Assembly: GCA_910591455.2 (NCBI GenBank)
Contig: OU342815.1
Span: 24,611,856-24,675,855 of the forward strand
Source of the DNA: Pholis gunnellus
Taxonomy: Eukaryota; Chordata; Actinopteri; Perciformes; Pholidae
Direction of reading: 5' to 3'
Length of the DNA: 64,000 bases
The position numbers were made by a program, and so were the translations under genes. Below the pieces are notes generated by a model. It worked only from the letters and a program-made list of their open reading frames with translations, was not told where the DNA came from and did not search any database. Below, in pieces: positions 1-12,530 of the stretch (within the stretch, counting starts at the first letter, position 1; every line of letters begins with the position of its first letter).

Positions 1-3000
1 GCCGCCGCAGACATTCATCCTGACAGATGAACTCCAGCAGGAGAATCAATCTGCTTCACACCAGCTGTGAAATGTAGCTCCAATATGTTAAATATAACAT
101 ATATAAAAATGATAGTTTCAGGATCTAAAGAACATGTTTTAGCTGGTAGCTTCCTGGAATAAAACGGTTTAACTGATTATAATAAACTATTAAAGAATAT
201 AAGTGAGTTTTTCCAGGAAATATCCAATAAAATGATTCGTTTATTTTCATTTTTATTACAGACCTTTAAAATAAAACAACATTTCATGAATCAATAATAA
301 AATGATGATCAATCTAAATGAGTCTAACAGACAGCAGCTCAACAGCCAATCAGAGCCGAGTGTCAGTGTCACCTGTCCAGGTACCGAACGTGGATTATAT
401 CTCGATATATAATATATATTACATATTGATGTCTCTGTCACTTGTCTCCCGTCTCTTGTCTCCCGTCTCTTGTCTCTTGTCTCCCGTCTCTTGTCTCCCG
501 TCTCTTGTCTACCCGTCTCTTGTCTACCCGTCTCTTGTCTCCCGTCTCTTGTCTCTTGTCTCCCGTCTCTTGTCTCCCGTCTCTTGTCTACCCGTCTCTT
601 GTCTCCCGTCTCTTGTCTCTTGTCTCCCGTCTCTTGTCTCCTGTCTCTTGTCTCCTGTCTCTTGTCTACCCGTCCCCCGTCTCCTCACCTGTGTGATGTC
701 ATCGTTGAGGAGGCGGGTCAGCAGCTCGTCCTCCCGATGAGTCTCTTCATTCGGAGACGAGACACAAAGAGAGTCCAGAGAGACGAGACGAGTCTCCAGC
801 TGCTCCACTCTGAAACATGTCCAACACTACAGGTACACAAAGTATTCAGATCATGTACTACTAGTACAAGTACAGCAATGTACGACAAGGAGTACAAGTA
901 CAAGTCCTGCATTCAAAATATTACTTTATGGACAAATATAGAAGTATTATTGGTAAAATATAGTTAAAGTATCTACAGTAGAAGTACACAAGTATCTAAA
1001 GTACTGGTCTCTGATCTGATTAAAGTAACTAAAGCTGAAGATGAATGTAGTAAAAGGTACTATTACCTCTGAGATGTAGTAGACTAGAAGTAGCACACAG
1101 AGTAAATACTGAAGTACAGGAGCTCCTTGTGGTACTTCAGTACGGTACTGCAGTAGAAGTACTCACACTGATGGTGACAGCGGAGCAGATTTCTGTCCTC
1201 AGTGTTGAAGCCGATTCCAACAGAGTCTGGATCTGTTTCTCTCTGAGTCCACTCTGATCACTGGATCCACACGGACCAGCGGGACCAGCGGGACCAGCGG
1301 GACCAGTTCCAGGGTCCGACTGGAGCAGCGCCTCCAGCTGGACTCACAGACAACAACACGCACACTAGTAATGAATACTTTTACTGTGTCCAACAGTCAG
1401 ATTCACGTATATATAACAACATATGACGGTTTTATCTGTCGATCATAATCATAACAGCACTTCCTCTAATGTCCACTAGAGGCTCCTAAAGAGTCGATCC
1501 TCATAGAGCTCCATGTTAAAATTAACTTTACAGCCTGAAACAAAAAACAGTTTTAGTCTCTTTAAATAATATCAGAATCAGAATCAGCTTTATTGGCCAT
1601 GTGTGTGTACGCATACATGGAATTTCACTCCGGTTTCCACTTCGACTTCCAGTTTCTTTATATTATATTATATTTTTAGCTCTCAGGGTTCATCATTTTA
1701 TTTCAGTGGAGTTAATGACGAACACGATGCAACAGAACAGATTGTGAAACACACATTAATTCAGATTAAAGGCTGTTAAACACGTTTCTGACCCGTTTGG
1801 CTGTGAGGTGGAAGCTGCTGCTCAGGTCCAGGATAGATTCGCTCTGATGGATCTTGTTCTTCACTTTCTCCTGGAGCTTCAGCAGCTTGGACAGATCCTC
1901 CTCCTTCACTCCCTCCGACTCCTCCGCCTCCTGCCGGTCCTGGACGCCGCTCAGAGTCTCCCAGCTCTTCACCATGAACTCCACCTCGGCGTCGAGTCGC
2001 TGGAGAGAGAAAGAGAGCGCGTCTGATGCTGAAACAGAAACGTTCTTGGAGCCCCTACAAGTACTCCATGGACTTCAGAAGACCCAGTGGTCCCGTAGAT
2101 TCCTACATGTGCTAAAGTCTTAGGAGTCCCCAAAGTCCTAAAGACCCAGTAGTCCTTAATGTCACAATCCCAAGGGTCCCAAAGTCTAGCTGTAACCACA
2201 GTCCAACAATCACAGCTGTCCCAGGAGGCCCGATGGTACTGGTTCTGGAGAGAGTCCAAAGGACCCACCAGTCCAGCTGTTCCACCGGTTCCAAGGACCC
2301 AACAGTCCTCATGATGAAAAAGTCCCAATAATGTCCCAGCTGTTCAAAGACTTACGGTAAAATGTGGTCTGGCCTGGCTGAAGTGCTCCAGCAGCCTGGA
2401 GGTCTGCAGGTCTGAACCCAGATCTATCAGAGTGCAGGAGTCCAGCATCTCAGAGACGCAGTTCAAGTCCTGCAGGGTCTGAAAACACAAAGCATTCTGG
2501 TACCCGGGTACAATGACTCTGCAGCATCAGATTCAGCACCAGCACAGAGTAGCTCCTACCTTGTCCAGTCTCTCCTGGTATTTCCTGCAGTGCTGCTGCT
2601 GCTGGATCTGTTGCTGACTCCGCAGCTTGTTCACTTCCTGTTTAGTTCTGCCGAGTCGCTCCACCGTCTGCTGCACTGTCGACACCAGCGACTGCAGGTT
2701 CAACGCTCCCAACACCTGACACATCAAAGAACATCTCACTGAACTCTTCTTCATGGTTCACAGAAACATCTCGTACAGATTCAGGACTTCTCATCTGAAC
2801 CCTCGACGGCAGACTCGTTACCGTTGCGACAGTCTGGACGCAGTCGTCTCCCAGTTCCTGACAGGTGAGGATCTTCTGGAGCGTTTCCTGCCAGCAGGCG
2901 TCCAGCTGCGTCTTCTTCTTCCTGGAAGTACCAGCTTCCTCTTCCTCCGGTCTCTTCCTGTAGATCTCCATGAGTTCTTCCATCTCCTCCTCCACCTGAA

Positions 3001-4013
3001 GAACAGCAGCACCATCAGCTAACAGCACAGTTCATCACTCCTCTGACGGACTCAACAGGACTCCACAGAGCAAACGTATGGGTCAGAGGTCAAAGGAAGA
3101 CAATGTCCAACACTTTGGTCGGGTCTCCAGACTATCAAAGGGAGACAGACAGTTATAGACAGAGCTGCAGGTCTCTGGACTGTGAGAAGAAACCGGAGAA
3201 CCCGGCGAAAACCCACGTTGACACGGGGAGAACATGCAACTCCACACAGTCCAGCTGTGAGGTTCTAGCAACCACACCATGACATTACATTACAGCCATT
3301 CATCAGACGCTTTCATCCTATCACACCGTGGGCACAGCTACGGGAGCAGTGTTGGGGTTTAGTGTCTCGCTCAAGGACACATCGACATGTGACTAGCGGA
3401 GCCGGGGATCGAACCGCCGACCCTCTGATTGAAGGACGGCCCTGCGCTCCACTTAGTCGCAGGTCGCCCCGTGCAGTCCCGCACAAATACACGAATAATC
3501 ATCGGTTCAGCTGAAAGGATTCTTAGTGTGCAGAGAAGCGAAGAAAAGAGCTGCATATGATCCGGGTCTTGCCAGTTAGAAAGACCTGGATCCGGTGGAC
3601 TGAGGTCACCATAGGGGACTCTGACCTGCTGGGCGGTCCGGAGGAAAGAGACCAAGGGTTGCAGCAGCTGCAGGTTTGAGTCGATCCTCCTGTTCCGACT
3701 CTGCAGCTCCTTCAAGACCAGATCAACTCGAACGGAGAATTCAGGACTCGGTGGACCGGTCAGGTCGGCAGCTGGAGGATCGAGCCGAGTTCTGGTCCGT
3801 GAACCCACTCCGCCTCTCTTCAGCTGCTCCGTCAGGGCCTTCAGAGGGGACAGCCGTCTGCTGGTCTCACTGGGAGGCTGGGACCTGGTCTCGCTGGGGT
3901 GCAGAGCTCTGATCTGATCCAGGATCTGCTTCATGTTCTCTGCATCCTGACCTGCAGACTGGAGACAAACAAACACTGAAACCTTCACACAAATGTCATG
4001 TTATAAAGAAATA

Positions 4014-4107
<94 letters not shown>

Positions 4108-4229
4108 CTCAGCTTGTGTATGTAGCTGCAGGTGTGTGTTCAGAGTGTGTTCGGCTGCAGAAAGGTGCCGTCCTGCTTCAGAGCTGATAGACAACAAACT
4201 GCTGCTCTGCTGCAGCCAGCTGCTGATCT

Positions 4230-4301
<72 letters not shown>

Positions 4302-7300
4302 GTTTTTCTTAAACTAAATATAATTTAATTCAAACTCTATATATTTGAACGTTCTCTGTAAATCTGTAAAGTTGAAAGAGACAGAAAAGGTTAAATATTT
4401 GTTTCTAAGTCGACGTTGTTTAAATAAGATGTGAAACGTTAATTTATTAAATATATTATAGTTTATTTCATTAAATTCTCATCAGCGGCCGTAGTTTGAC
4501 AGAAAGAGGGCGGAGTCACCTTGTCCACCAGGCGTTCACATGACGACAACAGCTGGAGCCTCCGATTGGTCGGGAGCGTTTGGTGGGCGTGGCCTTCTCC
4601 ACCAGGATTCTCCTTTCCCAGCATGCTCTGCTGCCCTGATGCCTGCACACTACACCGAAGAAGAAGAAGAAGAAGAAGAAGAAGAAGACGACAGTCATTA
4701 CGATGAACACTGATGTTTCCTATCTTCATCATGAGGTGGATCACAGAGATCTGACCTGGATCCAGACTGCTGGTCTCTGGTCTCCTCTGATCCGGACTCA
4801 GGCTGCACATCTAACCCGAATATAGGGTGGATCTCTGATCCTGGTCCTGGCATCTGGTCTAATCTGGATCCAGGCTGCAGGTTTCTGGTCTCCTCTGATC
4901 TAGAATCTGAATTCAGGCCTGATCTAGATGCAGAGTCCAGTTCTAATCTGGATCCTATCTGCACGTCTGGTTTTAATCCTGACTGGAGCTCTCTGGTCTC
5001 CTCTGATCTGGATCCAGGCTTCAGGTCTCTGGTCTCCTCTGATCTGGATCCAGGCTTCAGGTCTCTGGTCTCCTCTGATCCAGAATCTGACTTGAGGTCT
5101 GATCTAGAGTCAACCGTCAGGTTTAATTTACATCCAGACTGCAGGTTTTTGGTGGCCTCTGGTTTAGATCCAGACTTTAACTCTAATCTGGATCCTGACT
5201 CGAACATTTTGTTCTCCTTTGAGCTGGATCCAGGCTGCAGCTCTGATCCGGATTCAGGTTTCAGATATAATTTGGAACCTGACTCGAAGTTACTGGTCTC
5301 CTTTGATTTTGATACAGGAGCCACGTCTCTGGTTCGTTCTGTTCTGGATCCAGGCCTGTCATCTGATCCGGATCCCTGTGTCTGGTCCGATCTGGATCCA
5401 GGCTGAAGGTCTCTGGTTTGTTGTGTTCTGGATTCTGACTCCAGGTCTGAATTCTCTGCTGATGTGGATCTAGATTGCAGGTCCTGGTCCAGGATCTTCC
5501 AGTCCTGTAATGAGGACAAAGCATTTCATTGAGTACCGCAGTAAAACTGGTATAAATACTACTTCCTGTCTTACTGATGGAGGAAGTACTGAAGTAAAAG
5601 TACTAAAACTCAATACGAATATCTGATTTATATTCATGTGAAAACATCTCCTTCAAACATGATAACGTTATTAACACTATTTTCACTGAGCAGAGCCTGA
5701 AGGCATCACGATGTAACTGAGCAGAGCCTGAAGGCATCACGATGTAACTGAGTAGAGCCTGAAGGCATCACGATGTAACTGAGCAGAGCCTGAAGGCATC
5801 ATAATGTAACTGAGCAGAGCCTGAAGGCATCACGATGTAACTGAGCAGAGCCTGAAGGCATCACGATGTAACTGAGCAGAGCCTGAAGGCATCACGATGG
5901 AACTGAGCAGAGCCTGAAGGCATCACGATGGAACTGAGCAGAGCCTGAAGGCATCACGATGTAACTGAGCAGAGCCTGAAGGCATCACGATGTAACTGAG
6001 TAGAGCCTGAAGGCATCACGATGTAACTGAGCAGAGCCTGAAGGCATCACGATGTAACTGAGCAGAGCCTGAAGGCATCACGATGTAACTGAGCAGAGCC
6101 TGAAGGCATCACATTGTAACCTAATGGACGTCTGTACCTCGTGATCCTTCTCACGGACCATGATGCCGTTCTCCGCCTGTTGGAGCTGCAGCCTAACGGC
6201 CTGGTCCGCCGTCCTCCTCCGGTCCTGCAGCGCCTCCACCAGCTCCTCCAGCCTCAGAGCCGCCCCCCCGCTGCACTGGGAACTCTGGGAAGAAGACGCA
6301 GCATCGGCATCAATCCACACAATCCAGTCAACAGGTACTGTAAATACCTGACTGTCAGTGAAGTAGCCTCTAAATGCATGACGACTGCAGCTTTAATTCT
6401 ATAAACATATGACATTCACCTCTTGCTCCTCCTCCTCCTGCAGTCCTCCTCCTCTCCTCTGGAGGTCCTCGGTCCTCTGCAGCTGTCTGAGTTTCTGCAG
6501 CAGAACGCTGCTGCTGGTTAAAACCTGCAGAGATTTTCCCAGAAGATCTGGAATCAAAACACAACGAAACAACGATGAAGATTGTAACTGATGATAACTT
6601 ATGACCACATTACAACCTACAACAAACCAGTTTATCTAACGTTTAAACCAGTTTATCTAAAGTTTAAACCAGTTTATCTAACGTTTAAACCAGTTTGTCT
6701 AACGTTTAAACCAGTTTATCTAACGTTTAAACCAGTTTGTCTAATGTTTAAACTAGTTTATCTAACATTTAAACCAGTTTGTCTAACGTTTAAACCAGTT
6801 TATCTAACGTTTAAACCAGTTTATCTAACGTTCAAACCAGTTTGTCTAATGTTTAAACTAGTTTATCTAACATTTAAACCAGTTTGTCTAACGTTTAAAC
6901 CAGTTTATCTAACGTTTAAACCAGTTTATCTAACGTTTAAACCAGTTTATCTAAAGTTTAAACCAGTTTATCTAACGTTTAAACCAGTTTATCTAAAGTT
7001 TAAACCAGTTTATCTAACGTTTAAACCAGTTTATCTAAAGTTTAAACCAGTTTATCTAACGTTTAAACCAGTTTATCTAACGTTTAAACCAGTTTATCTA
7101 ACGTTTAAACCAGTTTGTCTAATGTTTAAACTAGTTTATCTAACATTTAAACCAGTTTGTCTAACGTTTAAACCAGTTTATCTAATGTTTAAACCAGTTT
7201 ATCTAACGTTTAAACCAGTTTATCTAAAGTTTAAACCAGTTTATCTAAAGTTTAAACCAGTTTATCTAACGTTTAAACCAGTTTGTCTAACGTTTAAACT

Positions 7301-8573
7301 AGTTTATCTAACGTTTAAACCAGTTTGTCTAATGTTTAAACTAGTTTATCTAACATTTAAACCAGTTTGTCTAAAGTTTAAACTAGTTTATCTAAAGTTT
7401 AAACTAGTTTATCTAAAGTTTAAACCAGTTTATATAACGTTTAAACCAGTTTGTATAACGTTTAAACCAGTTTGTATAACGTTTAAACCAGTTTATTTAA
7501 CGTTTAAACCAGTTTATATAATGTTTAAACCAGTTTATATAACGTTTAAACCAGTTTATATAACGTTTAAACCAGTTTGTATAACGTTTAAACCAGTTTG
7601 TCTAATGTTTAAACTAGTTTATCTAAAGTTTAAACCAGTTTATCTAAAGTTTAAACTAGTTTATATAACGTTTAAACCAGTTTGTATAACGTTTAAACCA
7701 GTTTGTCTAATGTTTAAACTAGTTTATCTAAAGTTTAAACCAGTTTATCTAAAGTTTAAACTAGTTTATATAACGTTTAAACCAGTTTGTATAACGTTTA
7801 AACCAGTTTGTCTAATGTTTAAACTAGTTTATCTAACATTTAAACCAGTTTGTCTAAAGTTTAAACTAGTTTATCTAAAGTTTAAACCAGTTTATCTAAA
7901 GTTTAAACTAGTTTATATAACGTTTAAACCAGTTTATCTAAAGTTTAAACTAGTTTATCTAACGTTTAAACCAGTTTGTCTAAAGTTTAAACTAGTTTAT
8001 CTAACGTTTAAACCAGTTTGTCTAAAGTTTAAACTAGTTTATCTAAAGTTTAAACCAGTTTGTCTAACGTTTAAACCAGTTTATCTAAAGTTTAAACTAG
8101 TTTATCTAACGTTTAAACCAGTTTGTCTAACGTTTAAACCAGTTTGTCTAACATTTAAACCAGTTTATCTAACGTTTAAACTAGTTTATATAACGTTTAA
8201 ACCAGTTTATCTACAGCTGATCTACCTTTTTGTTTTCAACATGGTGACTCCTTAGCCAGTGGCTAATAACTAACGATGCTAACGATGCCAACTACAGTGA
8301 AAGTGCAGAAACCCCAACCTTAAAATCCAAGATGGCGCTCCGAGCAGCAACAGTAAACAAGCTGCAGTAATATACCTTTTATAAGCACTTCTTTCTGAAT
8401 TGTGTTAACTCAGTCGTACATATATATATATATAGTATAAATACTACTGATACTACGAATAATACTATGACTGGTTACCTCTCCTCAGAACGTCGTATGA
8501 GAGCTGAACCTCCATCAGTCTGTCTGGTCTGAACTGTAGATCCTCCACCCTGTCCAGACAGACAGAAAACTGG

Positions 8574-8660
<87 letters not shown>

Positions 8661-10948
8661 TAGATAGATGTTAACAAACAGGTGTTGGTGGTTTCTCAGA
8701 TGTGTTCAAAGTGTGGAAGTAAAACAGGAAGTGAAATATAAACATTGGTCAGGTGACGTCTCATATTTAATGATGGAGGACCCAGGAGGACCCGTCTCTC
8801 TCCATCATTAAATATGATGGAGGACCCAGGAGGACCCGTCTCTGGTTCACAGACTGAAATAGAAGCACAAAGCTCTTTGTTGGGACCGCTTTAAATAAAG
8901 GCTGCAGCAGGTGTTTCTAATAAAACGGATCCCTGCACCGCCTGAGGAACGTGAGGCTGAAACAAATTCCTCTTCTTGAACCACAGATTATGATCAATTA
9001 TGACAAATATGAATCAGAACTGAACCACACTACACAGCAGGGCTACGACTACTTGCTGGGGTTATCCTCTGGGGATCAGCAAGGTTGTGAATGAAGTCGT
9101 TTCCTAACATGGTCCATGTAGATTCCTACCTCCTCAGCTCGGCTGTAGAAGACTTGAGCCAGCATCAAGACTTCCTGTCGTCTCTGCAGCAGGCGGAGGA
9201 GCAGCGACCATCCTTCAGTCAGAGACGCCACCATGGCCTTGTGCACTTCCTCCTCTTCCTCCTGCTTCTTCGTCCTCTTGTGCTCCATCAGCCCTTCATC
9301 CCTCCTCCTCCTCAGCTGCTCTGTCTGTTGGTTCTTCTCCACCACAGCCAGAACCTCCGCCTCATGTTTCTGGAACAACAAGAACAGACTGTAGCGTGCA
9401 GCGTCGCCGTGTCCGGTCGGATTGGTGTGTGTGTGGTGTGTGTGTGGTGTGTGTGTGGTGTGTGTGTGGTGTGTGTCTGGTGTGTGTGTGGTGTGTGTGT
9501 CTGGTGTGTGTCTGGTGTGTGTGTCTGGTGTGTGTCTGGTGTGTGTGTCTGGTGTGTGTCTGGTGTGTGTGTCTGGTGTGTGTCTGGTGTGTGTGTGGTG
9601 TGTGTCTGGTGTGTGTGTGGTGTGTGTCTGGTGTGTGTGTGGTGTGTGTCTGGTGTGTGTGTGGTGTGTGTCTGGTGTGTGTGTGGTGTGTGTCTGGTGT
9701 GTGTCTGGTGTGTGTGTGGTGTGTGTGTGGTGTGTGTCTGGTGTGTGTCTGGTGTGTGTCTGGTGTGTGTCTGGTGTGTGTCTGGTGTGTGTGTGGTGTG
9801 TGTCTGGTGTGTGTGTGGTGTGTGTCTGGTGTGTGTGTGGTGTGTGTCTGGTGTGTGTCTGGTGTGTGTGTGGTGTGTGTGTGGTGTGTGTCTGGTGTGT
9901 GTGTGGTGTGTGTCTGGTGTGTGTCTGGTGTGTGTCTGGTGTGTGTGTGGTGTGTGTCTGGTGTGTGTGTGGTGTGTGTCTGGTGTGTGTGGTGTGTGTC
10001 TGGTGTGTGTGTGGTGTGTGTGTGGTGTGTGTGTGGTGTGTGTGTGGTGTGTGTGTGGTGTGTGTGTGGTGTGTGTCTGGTGTGTGTGTGGTGTGTGTGT
10101 GGTGTGTGTCTGGTGTGTGTCTGGTGTGTGTCTGGTGTGTGTGTGGTGTGTGTCTGGTGTGTGTCTGGTGTGTGTGTGGTGTGTGTGTGGTGTGTGTGTG
10201 GTGTGTGTCTGGTGTGTGTGTGGTGTGTGTCTGGTGTGTGTCTGGTGTGTGTGTGGTGTGTGTGTGGTGTGTGTCTGGTGTGTGTGTGTGGTGTGTGTGG
10301 TGTGTGTCTGGTGTGTGTGTGTGGTGTGTGTGTGGTGTGTGTGGTGTGTGTGTGTGGTGTGTGTGGTGTGTGTCTGGTGTGTGTGTGTGGTGTGTGTGTG
10401 GTGTGTGTGGTGTGTGTGTGTGGTGTGTGTCTGGTGTGTGTGTGGTGTGTGTGGTGTGTGTGTGGTGTGTGTGTGTGGTGTGTGTCTGGTGTGTGTCTGG
10501 TGTGTGTCTGGTGTGTGTGTGGTGTGTGTGTGGTGTGTGTGTGTGGTGTGTGTGGTGTGTGTCTGGTGTGTGTGTGTGGTGTGTGTGGTGTGTGTGGTGT
10601 GTGTCTGGTGTGTGTCTGGTGTGTGTGTGTGTGTGTCTGCTGTTGGTACCTTGAGTTTCTCCATCAGCTGGTCTTGATCCTGGATCAGAGTCTGGTTTTC
10701 TCTCTGGTTCGATCCGACCTCACAGAGACCTGGATGAACCTGGACCAGCTGGAGGCGGACCAGAGACCCACTCTGTGTGCACACACAACTTTAGAAGTTC
10801 ATCAAATGTCTTTTATGTAAATTATTGTTATTAATAATAATAACAATAATAATGAATCTGGTTGGAGTCAGTTAACTAGTTTGTTGTCACATTAAACTGT
10901 GAATATTATTTTGTTCTCCACACAGCGACATGTTGACGGCTTCAGATC

Positions 10949-11039
<91 letters not shown>

Positions 11040-11135
11040 ATTCCTCAGGATGATACAGTATCTCTGGCATGTTGACCGAAAAAGACAACATGACGCGTGA
11101 CACACACACACACGCGCACGCGCACACGCACACGC

Positions 11136-11187
<52 letters not shown>

Positions 11188-11840
11188 CTATAACAGGAAA
11201 CAGCACATGAACAGGACAGCGACTGACCTCAGATCTCCTGAAGCCTCCAAAGGAACAAACTCAGTTTCAAGACTTAAAGTCAACGCTTATTTAATTTAAG
11301 TTAAATATTCTGATGTCCAACTAAAGTCAAAGCTCAGAGAAGTTAACTGGTTCACTGGTTTTAGGACACTTTTATTGGTCAGAATTTCCTAATATTTCAG
11401 GCTTTGTAATTATAGTTTTTCAGAAAGTTAACATTAACCAACAGGAGCAGATTGACCCTGAAGAGTGTCTCCTCCTGGTGAAGAGTGTCTCCTCCTGGTG
11501 AAGAGTGTCTCCTCCTGGTGAAGAGTGTCTCCTCCTGGTGAAGAGTGTCTCCTCCTGGTGAAGAGTGTGAAGGGGTATGCTAGCTAACGAGCTAATTCTT
11601 GTCTAATGTCTAATGTCTGATGGTGGGTTGTAAAACAATAGATGTGATCTGAATACGTGTCCCACCATCACCGTCCTGTAAGGAACCGTCCCTCAGACAA
11701 ACCTTGAGTACGGAGACAACGATCAGCGATTGGCCGGCCTGGATGGCGATGGTGCTCAGAGTGGTGACAGAGCGAGGACGCTTCACGTTCCCTTCTCCTC
11801 CAGCCATCCTTCCTGTCTCCTCGGCCTCTCCGGCCGTCAT
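1..11840 (-). CDS. ccdc141: CCDC141-like coiled-coil protein (5' 16 exons; gene continues past the left edge)
   Basis: Coding exons in transcript order: 11703-11840, 10650-10772, 9130-9369, 8479-8569, 6420-6547, 6138-6284, 4756-5504, 4520-4649, 4108-4227, 3626-3958, 2822-2995, 2560-2715, 2356-2478, 1793-1999, 1167-1337, 689-826. They total 3,168 bp (1,056 codons) with matching phases at every junction. The N-terminus (LSTIAIQAGQSLIVVSVLK, then RLQLVQVHPGLCEVGSNQ) lines up with human CCDC141, and later exons keep the order of the human protein (EELVEALQDRRR; DLGSDLQ; LDAEVEFMVKS). Human CCDC141 is a spectrin-like coiled-coil protein linked to centrosome positioning and neuronal migration, with a C-terminal Ig domain that would lie left of this window. 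I chose the ATG at 11,840; a second in-frame ATG is 11 codons on. The 826 boundary is phase-fitted and less sure. A last partial exon at about 1-31 is possible but unproven. Oddity: exon 7 is expanded (separate entry). Confidence 0.88.
445..680. repeat. TCTCTTGTCTCCCG minisatellite in ccdc141 intron
   Basis: Tandem degenerate 9-14-bp pyrimidine units immediately left of the ccdc141 exon at 689-826. On the transcribed strand it is purine-rich. Three short ORFs across it are artefacts. Confidence 0.9.
1566..1632. repeat. Teleost interspersed repeat fragment
   Basis: The string AATCAGCTTTATTGGCC followed by a CATACATGGAATTTCACTC-like segment is one I recognise as a very common dispersed teleost repeat end. 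Its class is not assignable from this fragment. It sits in a ccdc141 intron. Confidence 0.5.
3276..3475 (-). mobile_element. tRNA-like SINE with L2-type tail
   Basis: On the minus strand a tRNA-like head with a B-box match (GGTTCGATCCC at 3405-3415) precedes a body and a tail resembling the teleost L2 3' end (AGCGTCTGATGAATG, then TGTAATGTAATG, at about 3,276-3,320). This is the usual head-body-LINE-tail layout of SINEs mobilised by L2. It sits in a ccdc141 intron in sense orientation. Confidence 0.6.
4015..4298. repeat. GT and CA microsatellites flanking a ccdc141 exon
   Basis: A (GT)n run at about 4,015-4,104 and a (CA)n run at 4,232-4,298 directly abut both splice sites of the 120-bp exon at 4108-4227. 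The left run supplies sequence immediately after the donor and the right run precedes the acceptor. Length variation here could alter splicing of that exon. Confidence 0.9.
4756..5504 (-). CDS. ccdc141: ccdc141 exon 7: lineage-expanded Ser/Glu/Arg 12-residue repeat exon
   Basis: A 749-bp exon (249 codons + 2 nt) between the exon ending REKDHE and the exon beginning VQASGQQSMLGKEN. It opens with DWKILDQDLQSRS, then runs into degenerate 12-residue repeats of the type RSEETRDLKPGS (36 bp in DNA), clearest at 4,990-5,060. No stop interrupts it, and the acceptor (ATTACAG) and donor (CCAG|GTCAGA) fit the phases of the neighbours. The human protein has only a short linker here by memory, so this looks like a coding minisatellite that inserted a low-complexity, probably disordered, segment into a coiled-coil scaffold. 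The left donor could be another GGATCCAG/GTC copy in the repeat, so exon length is approximate. Confidence 0.7.
5686..6119. repeat. 31-bp minisatellite, ccdc141 intron
   Basis: About 14 head-to-tail 31-bp units (core GAGCAGAGCCTGAAGGCATC) with only a few substitutions between copies. It ends 18 bp before the exon at 6138-6284. High identity suggests recent expansion. There are no unique spacers, so this is not a CRISPR. Confidence 0.95.
6625..8213. repeat. 1.6-kb array of 21-bp units, ccdc141 intron
   Basis: About 75 units of 21 bp (core CCAGTTTATCTAACGTTTAA). Most copies carry the 8-bp palindrome GTTTAAAC, and many carry ACTAGT in place of ACCAGT. Variants alternate TAT/TGT and ACG/AAG/ACA/ATG. 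Because 21 is a multiple of 3 and the unit lacks a stop in one frame, a meaningless 554-codon open frame results. Confidence 0.95.
8577..8665. repeat. (CAGA)n microsatellite
   Basis: About 22 copies of CAGA beginning a few bases right of the acceptor of the ccdc141 exon at 8479-8569. Confidence 0.95.
9424..10637. repeat. 1.2-kb GTGTGTGTCTG / GTGTGTGTGTG array, ccdc141 intron
   Basis: Units of about 10-12 bp, ending in TCTG or TGTG, interleave in short higher-order patterns. The array fills the intron between exons at 9130-9369 and 10650-10772 to within about 15 bp of the donor at 10,649. All three plus frames and one minus frame stay open, giving false ORFs of 410-528 codons. Confidence 0.95.
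10951..11184. repeat. Paired GT and CA microsatellites
   Basis: (GT)n at 10,951-11,036 and (CA)n with CG interruptions at 11,099-11,184, in inverted relation around 60 bp of unique sequence. They could pair into a long hairpin. Located in ccdc141 intron 1. Confidence 0.9.
11457..11565. repeat. 20-bp minisatellite, ccdc141 intron 1
   Basis: Five and a half near-perfect copies of TGAAGAGTGTCTCCTCCTGG. Essentially no divergence between copies. Confidence 0.95.
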
Positions 11841-12530
11841 GAACAAAGAAAATGAAGTTATCTCTTCTTCTTCTGCTGCGTCTCTTTAAATGTTTAAAGT
11901 CATCTTGAAGTTTCACAGTCCCTGAACCAGTTTGTGTCGAGTCTGGTTCCCATGGAGAACGCAGGTTCTGGTGCTGGTGTTGTTGGGAGGTTCCTGTTCT
12001 TTAGTGTCCTACAGAACACGGAGAACATGAATGAATCCACAGTGAGATGATGACTCTTTAACACACAACATGTCCCATCACTTCAACCTCCTGACAGTTA
12101 TCCTATAACTCGATAACGTTAGCTAACATTAGCTCAACGGCTAAAGAGCCTGAACCAGATTTAGATGAAACCTGATCCTGGTCTAGATGTGACCCAGCAG
12201 CAGTTAGTCATGAAGAGACTTCACAGCAGGAGTCTCTAAATATAATGTCATGTTGAAGGAAATGAATGTCATGAACAAGTTGTTTTAAAGTACTCTCTTA
12301 AAATACTGATCACAGTTAAAGGGGCAGCAGTGATGTTCTATGAGTCATCTAGCTACCGAACTTAGTTTTATTTCACGTGGACGCCGGCTTTAAAAGTGTC
12401 TTTAAGTTCTTAAGTTGCAGTAATTAAAGATCTGAATACGTCTCCCACCATCTAGCTAGCTAGCTAAATTAGCTAAGTTCCAAATGTAATGTAATCTCAG
12501 CTGATGTGTTTTATCAGCATCTGTTTTTAT

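Noticed and set aside
5686..6119. Regular 31-bp direct repeats resembling a CRISPR array
   Set aside because: No unique spacers between repeats, eukaryotic intron, no cas genes.
6591..8255. 554-codon ORF of FKPVYLT repeats
   Set aside because: Pure by-product of a stop-free 21-bp tandem unit inside a ccdc141 intron; no start context, homology or splice support.
9091..10820. ORFs of 410-528 codons, Cys/Val/Trp or Thr/His repeats
   Set aside because: Translations of the GTGTGTGTCTG array open in several frames on both strands; only the ends overlap real ccdc141 exons.
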